Positions 1 to 10,400 of a DNA stretch of 64,000 nucleotides are shown one piece after another. The notes beneath the pieces were generated by a model. It ran no database searches. It worked only from the letters and a program-made list of their open reading frames with translations, and had not been told where the DNA came from. The DNA lies in NCBI GenBank assembly GCA_036346355.1, contig CM070581.1, forward strand, positions 48,441,849 through 48,505,848, given 5' to 3'. How positions within the stretch are numbered: the first letter of the stretch is position 1; each line of letters opens with the position of its first letter. The translations under genes were made by a program, and so were the position numbers. This DNA is from Rhipidocladum racemiflorum. Taxonomy: Eukaryota > Streptophyta > Magnoliopsida > Poales > Poaceae.

Positions 1-1936
1 CCGAGAGGATCAACCCGGATACTCCGGCTTAAAACCCGGATACTCCGGACATAAATGAATCAATTGCTTCTCATATGCATGCTAGGATTAGGAATATAAC
101 CATGATGTATTTCATGAATGATTGTGCATGTTCTCAGGTTGTTTATTGTTTGTTTCTTGATTGGTGTTCCTTTGGAATTTGATTTCTCGTTAGGTGTCGA
201 CGCTTCGGAAGACAACCCGGAGTACGACTACGCCTACAACGTCAAGAGCGAGCGGCAAGGCACTACTTTACTCCTTGAACATACTTGACCCTATTAATTG
301 CAAATTATGTTGAAGTTATTTTGTCAATTGCATGCTTATTTTCAATTACAAGTATATTCGGGGTAGAATGCTTAGTTACTACCTTGTTGACATGTTATTC
401 TCTTACCATGTTCCTTTTGTATACCATTGTCGCCCTAGGTGGTTGGTTTATTATTACGTATGGGTTCGTATGATTTGCTTAGCCATGCTTAGAACGTCGT
501 TAGAAACCGCGATAGATGGACTTAGTTTATTGGTCGCAAAGATCAAATGATTATGATGATGAAGGTTCAATTGTGGTTATTGTGTAGCAATGTTGGTTAA
601 GGACCTTAAGGATTGAATCCTGGTGACGTCTCTTTAAGTAACTATCGTGCGAACCACACGCCGTTTATTGGACCGGCTTAACCAAGTACTTATGTATGGC
701 TAGGGGTGTTTAAACCACGTGCACTAGGAATTCCTTGAGCTTTGTAGAGCGTCACGGAATGTCCGCGGGAATTCCTCGAACTCTGTGGAGTGTCGGGAAT
801 ATCCTTCGAAATCCCTTGAACTTTGTGGAGTTAGGGATGTTCAATAACGGGTGTACTCCTTGGTCCACACACACACGGAGCATTGAGTACGTGGGATCAA
901 GGGTCACAGTCACCCGGGTGGTTTAAGTACACTACCATGCATACTGGAAAATGGATTTGTCACATTCACCTCGGCCGGCACATCAAAGGAATTATGCTTA
1001 TAGCTTGGCTTACGAGTGTGGCGTGTCGTGTGGGTACAGTCGTACCTCTGTAGAGTATAAACTATTCGAATAGCCGCGTCCATAGTTAAGGACGATCACT
1101 TAAGTTGTCAGTCACTGGGCGAGTGTTAAGGACCGGGTAAGAATGGACGGTTGGGAAACCAAGTCTTAAGAGTATTGGAGTACTCATGAGGAGAACTTCG
1201 TGAGTATTGGAGTACTCGTGGAAGGAACTTCACGGATATTGGAGTATCCGTGGGGGTAAGCGAACATGAGCGTTGGACTCATGGTTCGGAGAATGCTTGA
1301 AGGCATGAGGTGAAGATGTTTATTATGATGATGTATTATGAATTAGACTTTGAAAGTGTTTAATAAATGCAAGTTCCAATCTATACTTGTCTATGTTTTA
1401 CCCAAATATTGCTTTATGCTGAAATTAACCTAGTGCCTTTCTTGTGATGTAGCCACCCCCATGTAGTTAGAATTCAGCATACAACTTATGTTATTATGCG
1501 AGTACACTCTTTGTACTCAGCCGGATTGTCCACTTGCTGCAGATGAGGATGAGGCACTGCCCGGGGACCTTTATCGGGCAGATTTCGATGATGCTAACGC
1601 TTAGGGGCACGTTCTTACTTCCAGTCGGTTGCCTACGGGCTATGGCACACTACGTTGGACTCTTTTGTGTCTGTGTTATGTTTCCGCTGCTAGTTATATA
1701 ATAACTTCAAGTATGTCGTTTGGATAGCAGTCCGGCTTTTGTATGTAAATATGCGTATGCTTCCGTCTATTGTGTATGTGTTGTGATACGAACTGTTATG
1801 CATTGTCGCGCGTGTTGATGAACTTTCCTGGGACCAACACGGGCATATATGCGGGCCGCCCGTGACTCCCTTGATTTACTTGGGCTGTGCGATGCTACCG
1901 AGTGAATCAATGGAATCCCGGGGACGGGTCCCCACA
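1..1936 (+). mobile_element. Ty3/gypsy LTR, 3' portion; element enters from the left edge
   Basis: This is the right part of a long LTR whose start lies before the window. It ends in CCCCACA at 1936. The minus-strand copia integrase reading (through NTSATAA) stops exactly there, so the LTR was inserted into that element. Like the other gypsy LTRs here it holds the palindrome CTATTCGAATAG (1062-1073), a GTACTC hairpin near 1500-1519, and a split acidic reading: an exon-like block ending at a GCAAGG donor at 255, and a block after TGCTGCAG from 1543 to a TAG at 1602-1604. Joining those two blocks at these sites shifts frame, so this copy may be degenerate. No gag or pol is present. Whether it is a solo LTR or part of a longer element cannot be judged from inside the window. 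Confidence 0.75.
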
Positions 1937-2517
1937 TTGCTGCAGTGGCACTAGTGTTGGGATAACAAAGACAACCAAACACGCGGAAATGAGTATAGGA
2001 TGGATGAACCTTATGGAATTTGTAGTAAGGAGTGGTGTTGGCGAGGGCCTTGCAGGGTTGCCGATTAACAATATAAGTGGCGGCAGCAGGTGCTTCAGCC
2101 CAAAACCGCGACGGAAGCTGTGCCTGAAACAACAAGGTGCGCATGACATCATTAATTGTTTGTATAGCGCGTTCAGCCTTGCCATTTTGAGGAGACGTGT
2201 AGGGACAAGATCGACGTAAGAGGGTACCATGGTGCTCAAGAAAAGTGATAGAGGTGTGGTTGACAATTCTTTTCTGTTATCAGTTTGTATGGAGCGAACT
2301 AGAACACCAAATTGAGTACAAACAAAGGAGAAAAATAGTTCAAGTTTGTGGAAAACATCAAATTTGGTGTGGAGAGGAAAAGTCCAGTAAAAGTGAGAAA
2401 AGTCATCCACGATGACTAAATAATATTGATAGCCGGACACACTTAAGGCTGGATAGGTCCACACATCACAATGGAGTAAATCAAAAGGTGCGGCGATGCT
2501 GAAATAGACTAGCTAAA
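1937..2517 (-). pseudogene. Ty1/copia integrase fragment
   Basis: The minus strand reads a copia integrase core, including VDDFSHFYWTFPL and then SRFWAEAPAAATYIVNRQP and FRVFGCLCYPN, across two frames, so frameshifts are present. The reading continues that of 5966-7029 once the solo LTR at 2518-5965 is removed. It is cut at 1937 by the LTR running in from the left, and the reverse transcriptase half is absent from the window. It is not functional. Confidence 0.85.
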
Positions 2518-2907
2518 TGTAACACCCCAAAATTTTGCTTTTCTCAAATTCATGTGTGATTTGGCACTCTGGTGAATTTTTGGAATTTTCTAGAATTTAT
2601 TTGGATTTATTTGGAATTTATTCCATTTTAAGACAATTAAAGAATTTAACTTTGCAAATAAAATTTTATTGAAAATATTTTATTTAAGTCCCAAATGCCC
2701 TAAAATATTTTCTAGATTTTTTCTGGAATTTTTCTGAGTATTTTGCTATTTTTCTTGAATTAAATGAATTACTGAGAATTATTTTGAATATTTAATCGCT
2801 GGAAAATCAAAACCGGGTTTGCACTATTCATGCGGCCAGGACCGAGTCGACTCGAGTCCGAAGTCCGACCGAGCCGGAATCGGTCGGGCGAACCCCAATC
2901 ACGGGGA

Positions 2908-3656
2908 CCGTTGGATCAAGATCCAACGGCCAGGAATTGAGTCGCATCGCTCGGCCGGATCCGTTTGCGCCGGGAATCGTGGCCGTTGAGCGACGCTGGG
3001 ACGGTCGTGATTGCGTCGTCTTCCCGTGTCCGAGTCGGAGAGCGCCGCTGTGTCCGTTAGGGTTTGCGGGATTCCCGCACGTCGAGGCCCCATTTAAGGA
3101 TCCAACCCCGCCGCCTTTTTGCTCCTTCCCGTGCGCGTGTTTGGCCCTAGACCTCCACGCTCAAGCCGCCACTGTCGCTTCACGATTTCTCGCCGAAGTT
3201 CGTGGTGTGCCGCCGCGGTTTCCCTTCGTTTCCGGCGCCGTTCGTCGTCCTCCGCCGCGTTCAAGCCCGGATCTGGAAACCTTGCGTCAAGGCGCACCTG
3301 TAGGGTGCACTCACTTGGCCGGAGACGCCCCGAAGCGCCGCTGCCGTGGTCGTCGTCCTCGGCACAGGTGAACCCGCGCCGCCGCGTGCCATCGTCGTCC
3401 GCGAGCTCGGTGGACCGTCGGATCTCCATCAAACGGCTGCGGTAAGCCACGTGTTTCCCGAACCGTAGAGACCTAGATTAGATCTGGACCGTTGGATCAA
3501 GATCCAACGGCCCACGATCGCCGCGTTAACCGTAACTGCGTTAACCTAGGATAGATTCCAACCGTTGGATCTAGATCCAACGGCGTAGATTGACCGCGTT
3601 AACCCAAACGCGTGATAACCAGATCTGATCTGGGCCGTTGATTTTCAAATCAACGG
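2908..3656 (+). promoter_or_regulatory. U3 palindrome cluster and TATA-like box of LTR-A
   Basis: Four palindromes of the form CCGTTGGAT..ATCCAACGG (the last is the variant CCGTTGATTTTC-AAATCAACGG) lie at 2908-2929, 3489-3510, 3562-3583 and 3635-3656. A TATA-like CATTTAAGGA lies at 3091-3100. The same palindromes recur at equivalent places in the related LTRs at 7414-11054 and 29458-31557. A role as transcription-factor sites or RNA hairpins is inference. Confidence 0.5.
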
Positions 3657-4344
3657 CCGATATTGTGCCACGTGTACCCTAACCGTGGCTACGTGCGCGT
3701 GCGTGCGTCGCTGACACTCCGAGCCCGCATGTCAGTCCCGTGAACCTTGGCCACTGACAGGTGGGGCTCGCACGTCAGCGCGTTGAACCGCACGGTGTGG
3801 TTGCGTGCGTGTCACTGACAGGTGGGGGCCCACATGTCAGAGACACGTGACTCCGTGAGCCGAGTCCACGGTAGACCCGAGCCAAACCATGGACCACGTC
3901 CATGGACCGGCTGACGTCAGCCGCCCAATCAGAGACTGCCACGTGTCTTTGCTGACGCAATAAATGAATTTCCGAAAAAGAAAAAGATTTATTAATTCGA
4001 ATTATTGAATTCAATTTGATTCAAACTTCAAACGCTTATAACTTTTGCATTTTAACTCCGATTTGAGTCATTCAAATTTCTAAATTTGTATAAAATTGAG
4101 ATCTACCTAATGATCAATTTTATTTAATTTTTTGGACTAAATTTTTTCTCTGTAATATTATTTAATTGATTAATTAAACTTCAAACGCTTATAACTTTTG
4201 CAGTTTAACTCCGAATTTGACGATTCCAGTTTCTAAAAATTCATAAAATTATGTTCTCTCTGTTTATGAACTTTATTTGGATGTTTGGACACTTTTTGTC
4301 TACTGTTTTATTCATTTGTTGCTATTTGCACACGTTACGAGTAG

Positions 4345-5679
4345 ACGTTGAAGTGCCGGAAGGATTTGAATGGGAAGTATTGACCCAGGAGCCAGCTCAG
4401 GACCAAGAGCAAGTACTTTTTGAAGGCAAGTTGTGCTTTGACCATGTTGCTCCCATTTTGAAATCTATTTTGATTCAATGTATTGCATGCTAGTTTAATT
4501 AGAAATTACTTTATTTAAATTACGGGAATTAGATAAATGCCAAATTGTTGTATGACACCTTGGTTAATTAAATATGTGCCATGACCCCTTGTCACCCTAG
4601 TTGTGGTTTACTGGTTGGACATTACTAAATTGCCAACCTGGGATTTTAGATCGTTGTAGTATATCGCTTAGACCTGCTACGTGCTCATGACATGATTTCG
4701 GACAATCAAATGCTAATATGGACTTAATGATATATTGAACCTGTTTTGGAAAAGTATCATGTGAAGTTGTTGGCACGTGGTGCATGGTAATCAACTGGGG
4801 CTTTGATAAATAGCTTTTGACCGGGGCATGTGGCAAGAATGATCGGGTGGGCCAGTTGTGGCACCGGGAATGTTGGTTTGGTTCTTCGGGTAGTCTTGCC
4901 CTGGTCACCCTAAGGACTTAACCTTGCAAGCCTTTGAACTGGGTCAAACGTGCAACCGCATGTCTGTAATGGGACGGACCTAGTTGATTAAGTTGCTAAT
5001 AACGTACCTGTGGGACCTTAGGATGTCAACTACACCCTTTGTGTAGGTTGAACGGGGGAGCGTACCGGGGCTGCGGCCAGGTACCCATCTAACGGTTGGT
5101 TGGCCTAAACTTCGCCTTAGCTAAGGGAAGGGTTAGTGTGCAACACCGGAGAGGACCACTTGTATTGTTAGAAGTTTCCGAAATACTTTGTTACGGGAAC
5201 TCGCCTTTGTGGTGTTTGACTGTATCTTGTGGGTAAAGTGCATAACCTCTGTAGAGTGTAAAATCTATTCGAATAGCCGTGTCCGCGGTATTGGACATCG
5301 CTCGGGAATTACAGTCAAGGGTTAGACTTTCTTGAAAATAACTTGGACTTGAAAGGTCGGGTTTGGTTAAATAATGATGTTGATGGAAATGTGGTTTAGG
5401 AATGGGAAGGATGTTGATTAAACTCTTGGAAAGGTTATTGATCTTATACTTGCTTCTATTGCTTTCGAATCTACTTATGCTACTTGTCAAATGCTGTTTT
5501 ACTGCAAATATACCCTGAGCTATTCCTTTGTATTAAGCCATGCATGTAGTATATTAGCTTGCATTCTGTGCATGACTTGCTGAGTACCAAGTACTCACCC
5601 TTGCCACAATACAACACCAGTTGAAGAGGAGACTACACCAGCTTTGGAGGAGGAGCTCCAAGAGGAACCGTCTACTTAG
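4345..5679 (+). other. LTR-A split acidic ORF, last two exons, with GC-AG intron
   Basis: The exon-like block 4345-4425 follows GAGTAG and encodes DVEVPEGFEWEVLTQEPAQD and onward, ending in AG|GCAAGT. The next block, 5621-5679, follows AACACCAG and encodes VEEETTPALEEELQEEPST and then TAG. Removing the intron 4426-5620 (1195 bp) joins the two in one frame. A near-palindromic GAGTAC/GTACTC hairpin lies 25-39 bases before the acceptor. GC-AG introns normally use exactly this AG|GCAAGT donor. Splicing is inferred from the sequence and from recurrence in other LTRs, and no transcript was seen. The function of the acidic peptide is unknown. Confidence 0.45.
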
Positions 5680-5965
5680 GGAGCGAGCCCAGTCAGTTGC
5701 CTGTGGTATACTGGATGGCGCCACGAAGTTATTTTATTTTCCGCTGCTATTATTTCTCTCTTAATAAGTTTCGCCCTGCGTGGCGTATATTTGTAACTTG
5801 ACCATAAGGTCGAGCAACCAGTTTGACTATTTAATTAAAGTACTTTATTAGTATCGAGTGGTATGATTGTGATATTTACCGATGTTAAGACTGTGTGCAC
5901 TAGCGCGTTCCTGGACTAGTGCTGAATACACAGAGGGTCCGGATTTGCAAATTCGGGTCCCAACA

Positions 5966-7029
5966 CTAAACGGCAAACGAACTTGCTTTCCAAGTTGACA
6001 AGCGTGACACACAGAGCTGCAAGGCTTGACATTCGAGATAGTTGAACGCTGAAGGGAGATGGTGGAGTCCCGACCAGTATGACCTAGACGACGATGCCAA
6101 ATTTCAAGGGTCACCACAATGGAGGCAAAAACTGGATAAAGGGGCTAAAAGGTGGGGGGAAAGGTGTAAAGATCACCCTCACTATTGCAGCGATGGAGGA
6201 TAGCCTTCATTCGTAGGTCCTTCACATTAAAACCAACTGGGTCAAATTCAATGGAACAAGAATTATCACGTGTGAATTATCGAACGGAAAGCAAGTTGCG
6301 AACAATGGAAGGCACATGAAGAACATTCTTTAACTTCAAAGCGGACCCAGAGGGAGTAGAAAGAGTGGCACAGCCGGCACGAGAAATGGGAATATAACAT
6401 CCATTGCTGACTATAACAGAGGCAAAATAGGGAGTAGAATTGTGAAGGATACCATCATCAGGAGTCATGTGATCAGAAAGCACCCGAATCCACGACCCAG
6501 CTGCCATTACCGAATTAAAGATTGTTCATGGCAGAAATCAGGCTGGCACTGTCCCAAGCGGGAGGAGTTCCTTGCTGTTGGAGCAGGGCCTTGTAGAAGG
6601 GCGTCGGTGTGGTAACATAAGCCTGAGGACAAGCGCCAAGAATGCCAGGTCCGCCTCGACCTGGCTGCTGAGAAGGAGGGGCGGCATATGCCACTGCTCT
6701 TGGGCGGGGCTGAAGCAATACCAAGGGTCATACGATGGTAAGCTACGGACGGTGTTGGAGAAGTTGTGCCCGCCCTGGGAAGGAGTGCCCTTGCTACCTT
6801 TCTTCTTCCACTTGTTCTTTGGCTTGGTGAAGGGAGGTGTAGCAGCACCTTGGCAAGAACCTCCAGAGCAGGATGGCGGGGAATTAGTCTTGCTTAGGAG
6901 TGCATTTGCTGCCTCAGTTTGGGTTGCAAGGCCAAGCCGCATCTCCTCCTTCAGAAGGGCTGCATGGGTGTTGACAAAGTTGGGCAGCGGAGAGGACATG
7001 GCGATGACCGTAGCGGCATTGGACATGGT
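5966..7029 (-). pseudogene. Ty1/copia gag C-terminus, protease and GAG-pre-integrase fragments
   Basis: On the minus strand, starting from 7029, there is a degenerate gag C-terminus (SNAATVIAMSSPLPNFVNTH), then a protease-like stretch (WIRVLSDHMTPDDG, where copia proteases have D-S/T-G-A; the catalytic triad is not intact). This is followed by LLSVR at about 6280 and a GAG-pre-integrase domain (LEIWHRRLGHTG ... CHACQLGKQVRLPFS). The reading breaks at 5966, where the solo LTR begins, and resumes at 2517. At 7029 it meets the second gypsy insertion and resumes at 11055. Several frame changes show it is dead. Confidence 0.85.
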
Positions 7030-7400
7030 TGTAACACCCCAATTTTTTATTTCCTTGTATTTAAATGCTATTTTGCACTTTTGAGAATTTTTGGAATTTT
7101 CTGGAGTTTATTTGGAATTATTTGGATTTAATTTGAATTTATTCCCTTTTGAGATAATTAAATAATTAAAAGTTTCAAATAAATTTTTGTTGGAAGAAGA
7201 TCTGACATACAGGGAGCACCCTGTAAAGATTCTGGACACAATAGATTGAGAGACAAGAAATAAGTCAACCCGCTTCTGCCGAGTCCAATGGAGCAATCAT
7301 TCGGAAAGTGAAGCGACTTGGGAGCGCGAAGAGGATTTGAGAAAAAAGTTTCCGAACCTATTAATTAGTTAGCCCTTAATCTCGGGATCAAGATTCTGTT

Positions 7401-7411
7401 AAGGGGGGAGG
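7401..7411 (+). other. Polypurine tract of the 7030-11054 element
   Basis: AAGGGGGGAGG lies two bases before the 3' LTR start TGTAACACCCC at 7414. This is where the plus-strand primer of an LTR retrotransposon is expected, and it fixes the element's orientation as plus. Confidence 0.85.
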
Positions 7412-7413
7412 TT

Positions 7414-10400
7414 TGTAACACCCCAATTTTTGCTTTCCTTGTATTTAAATGCTATTTTGCACTTTTGAGAATTTTTGGAATTTTCTAGAGTTTATTTGGA
7501 ATTATTTGGATTTAATTTGAATTTATTCCCTTTTGAGATAATTAAATAATTAAAAGTTTTAAATAAATTTTTGTTGAAAATATTTTATTTAAGTCCAAAA
7601 TGTCTCAAAGTATTTTCCAGAATTTTTCTGACTATTTTGCTATTTTTCTTGAATTATTTGAATTACTAGGGTTATTTTGAAAATTAAAATCGCTGGAAAA
7701 CCTAACGGGTTTCACTGTTCCTCCGACCCGGGTCAGACTCGAGTCCAACCGAGCCGTGTTCGAGCTAGACCGAGCCGGACCCATGTCCTAACCCCCACGA
7801 CCGTTGGATCTCGATCCAACGGCCATGGTTGAGCCATGCCGCCTCGACCGGATCCGGTCCGGATCCGTTCGCGCCCGGGCGATGTTGGCCTTTGATCGGG
7901 ACACGTGGATGGCCTAGATTGCTTCATCTTCCCCGAGTCCCGCTTGGACTGCGCTGCCGCGGAGCCACCGCGTTTGTTAGGGTTTCTGATTTGTGCGCGA
8001 ACGCCAACGCTATTTAAAGCATGGGTCGGTATCCGAGATTCTCCGTTTGCCCACGCGCATTTCGCCCTAGGTCTCCATGCCCGAACGGCCGCCGAACCGT
8101 GCCGATTGCTCGTCGAAGTTCCTTGAGCGCCGTCGCGGATTTCCTCTTCCCCGACGCCGTTCGCTGCTTCTCCACCGCATCCGTGTGCAAATCCGGAACC
8201 GTCGGAGCAAGGCGCACCCGCAGGAGCCCTTCACCTCATCGGAAGATCGCGGAAACGCCGTTCGGGAGGTCTTCGTCCCCAGCTTCGGCAACCAGCACCA
8301 CCGCGCGCCATCGAGCCCCTGCGAAGCTTTGCAGCCGTCTGATCCCAGGTAACGACTTGGATCTCGCCACGTAACTGTCAAACCAGACCCGAGATCGGAT
8401 GCAATCTAGACCGTAGGATCTGGTTTGGACAATCGAGATTAGACCACATAGCTGTAGTGTTGTACATTGGAATTGATTTGGACCCTTAGATCTAAATCCA
8501 GCAGCATAGAACCATCCATGTAGCGCTGTAATGCATCGAGCTAGATCCGATCTTAACCGTTAGATCTAGATCGTACGGTTAGAATTGGTCCACGTTGTAG
8601 CGATAGATGCGATCTCGGCCGTCCGATCAAGATCGAGCGGCATGGATCGTGCCACGTGTCGCCGCCTGGGTCGTGCCACGTCGGTGCCCAAGCCGCGCGG
8701 CTCAGATCTAATCTAAGCCATCCAATCCGATTTGAATGGACCGGATTAGATCACGTAAACCCATTACGCGTGAAGTGGATCCAATCTGGACCGTTGATTT
8801 TCAAATCAACGGCCCGGATCAAGCCACGTGGTCGGGGGCCGAACAGTCGCGGGCGACGCCAATTCACCGCTGACGTCACGCGTGACGTCAGCGTGGGTCC
8901 CGCGTGTCAGCGGCTCAGCCCACCGTGCGGTGACGTCACCCGTGACATCATCATGACGTCATGGTGGGGCCCAGATGTTAGGCCATTAGGCCGAGCATGC
9001 TGACGTCAGCTACTGACGTCACCCGGGTGGGGCCCACGTGTTAGTGACAATGTTTCTGTGGACCGGGCCACGGTGGACCGAAACCGAACCGTGGACCGGG
9101 TCTATGGACAGGATGACGCAAGCATGATGTCATAATTCGATTTTTCTTTAGAAAAATAATTCCGTGGAAATTCAAAATCTATGTTGACGTCAGCTGACAT
9201 CATATTTCCGATTTTACCGTATAAAAATAAATGAATTAATTTGATTTATTCTTTTAATTGATTTTTCAAACTTCAAATGGCTATAACTTTTGCGTTTTAA
9301 CTCCGATTTGAACGATTCCAATTTCTAAATTTTTATAAAATTGAGCTCTATTTAATGGTGAATTTTATTTAATCTTGGGACATGAGTTTTTTCCTGTTTT
9401 TATTTATTTGGTGTTTATTTATCCGTTACGAGTAGACATTGAAGCGACCGAAGGCTTCAAAGGTGAAGTTTTGACCCAGGAGCCAACTCAAGACCAAGAA
9501 CAAGTAATTTTGAAGGCAAGTTATGCTTTGATCATATTGTTCCCACTTTTGAAAATTATTTTGATTCAAATTATTGCATGTTAAATTAACTAGAAAATGC
9601 TTTGATTAATTTCGGAAATTAGTTAAATGCCAAATTGCTGTATGCCACCTTGACATAAATAATTGTTTAACATGACCCCTTGTCACCCTAGTTGTGGAAT
9701 ATTTAGTTGGACATTATTAAAATGCCAATATGGGTTATTTAGACCATTGTAGTGTGATGCTTAGACCTGCCACGTAGCCATGACATGATTTTGGTCAAAC
9801 AAATGTTAATATTGACTTAATGAGATATGGAACTTGTTTTGGAGGTGTCATGTGTTATTGATGGTGATGTTGATGGCACGTGGTGCATGGTAATCAACTG
9901 AGGGTTTGATAAATGCTTTAGACCGGGCCGTGTGGCAAGATTGAACTGGTGGGCCATGAGTGGCACCGAGAAAGTCGTTTTGGTTCTTCGGTAGTCTTGC
10001 CTTGGTCACGCTAAAGACTTAACCTTGCAAGCCTTTGAACTGGGTCAAACATGCAACCACATGTCTGGAATGGGATGGACCTAGTTGAATAAGTTGCTAA
10101 TAACTTGCTTGTGGAACCTTGGGGTGTCAACTATACCGTTTGTGTAGTTGTACGGAGGGAGTGTACGGGGGCTGTGGCTAGGTACCCATCTAACGATTGG
10201 TTGGCCTAGACTTCACCTTTGCTAAGGGAAGGGTTAGTGCGCAATAACCGGGGAGGTCCACTTGTGTAGTTAGAGGCTTCCGAAAGACTTTGTTACGGAC
10301 TCTCGCCTTTGTGGCGTTTGACTGTATCTTGTGGATAAAGTGCATAACCTCTGTAGTGTGAAAAACCTATTCGAATAGCCGAGTCCGCGGTATTGGACAC

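Larger units (their letters stand above)
2518..5965 (+). mobile_element. Solo LTR of a Ty3/gypsy element (3448 bp), called LTR-A here
   Basis: It begins TGTAACACCCC and ends GGGTCCCAACA, with TG...CA termini. It is flanked by the perfect 5-bp duplication CTAAA at 2513-2517 and 5966-5970. It sits inside the copia polyprotein, and removing it restores the copia reading. No internal domain, primer site or polypurine tract adjoins it, so it is a solo LTR left by LTR-LTR recombination. It carries U3 palindromes (2908-2929, 3489-3510, 3562-3583, 3635-3656), a TATA-like ATTTAAGG at about 3092, the palindrome CTATTCGAATAG (5265-5276), a GAGTAC/GTACTC hairpin (5582-5596) and a split acidic ORF. It is the same family as 7414-11054. 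Confidence 0.95.

Noticed and set aside
2937..3445. ORFs of 108-144 codons in the GC-rich leader of LTR-A on both strands
   Set aside because: Base composition (GC-rich, few stops) explains them. They lie in LTR leader sequence in several overlapping frames, without a domain, and the frame into the acidic exon is not open. Not called as genes.
4251..4493. 80-codon ORF with a hydrophobic start in LTR-A
   Set aside because: The hydrophobic start is AT-rich intron-like sequence before the proposed acceptor at 4344, and the part after 4425 reads into the proposed GC-AG intron. Only the acidic middle is kept, as an exon.
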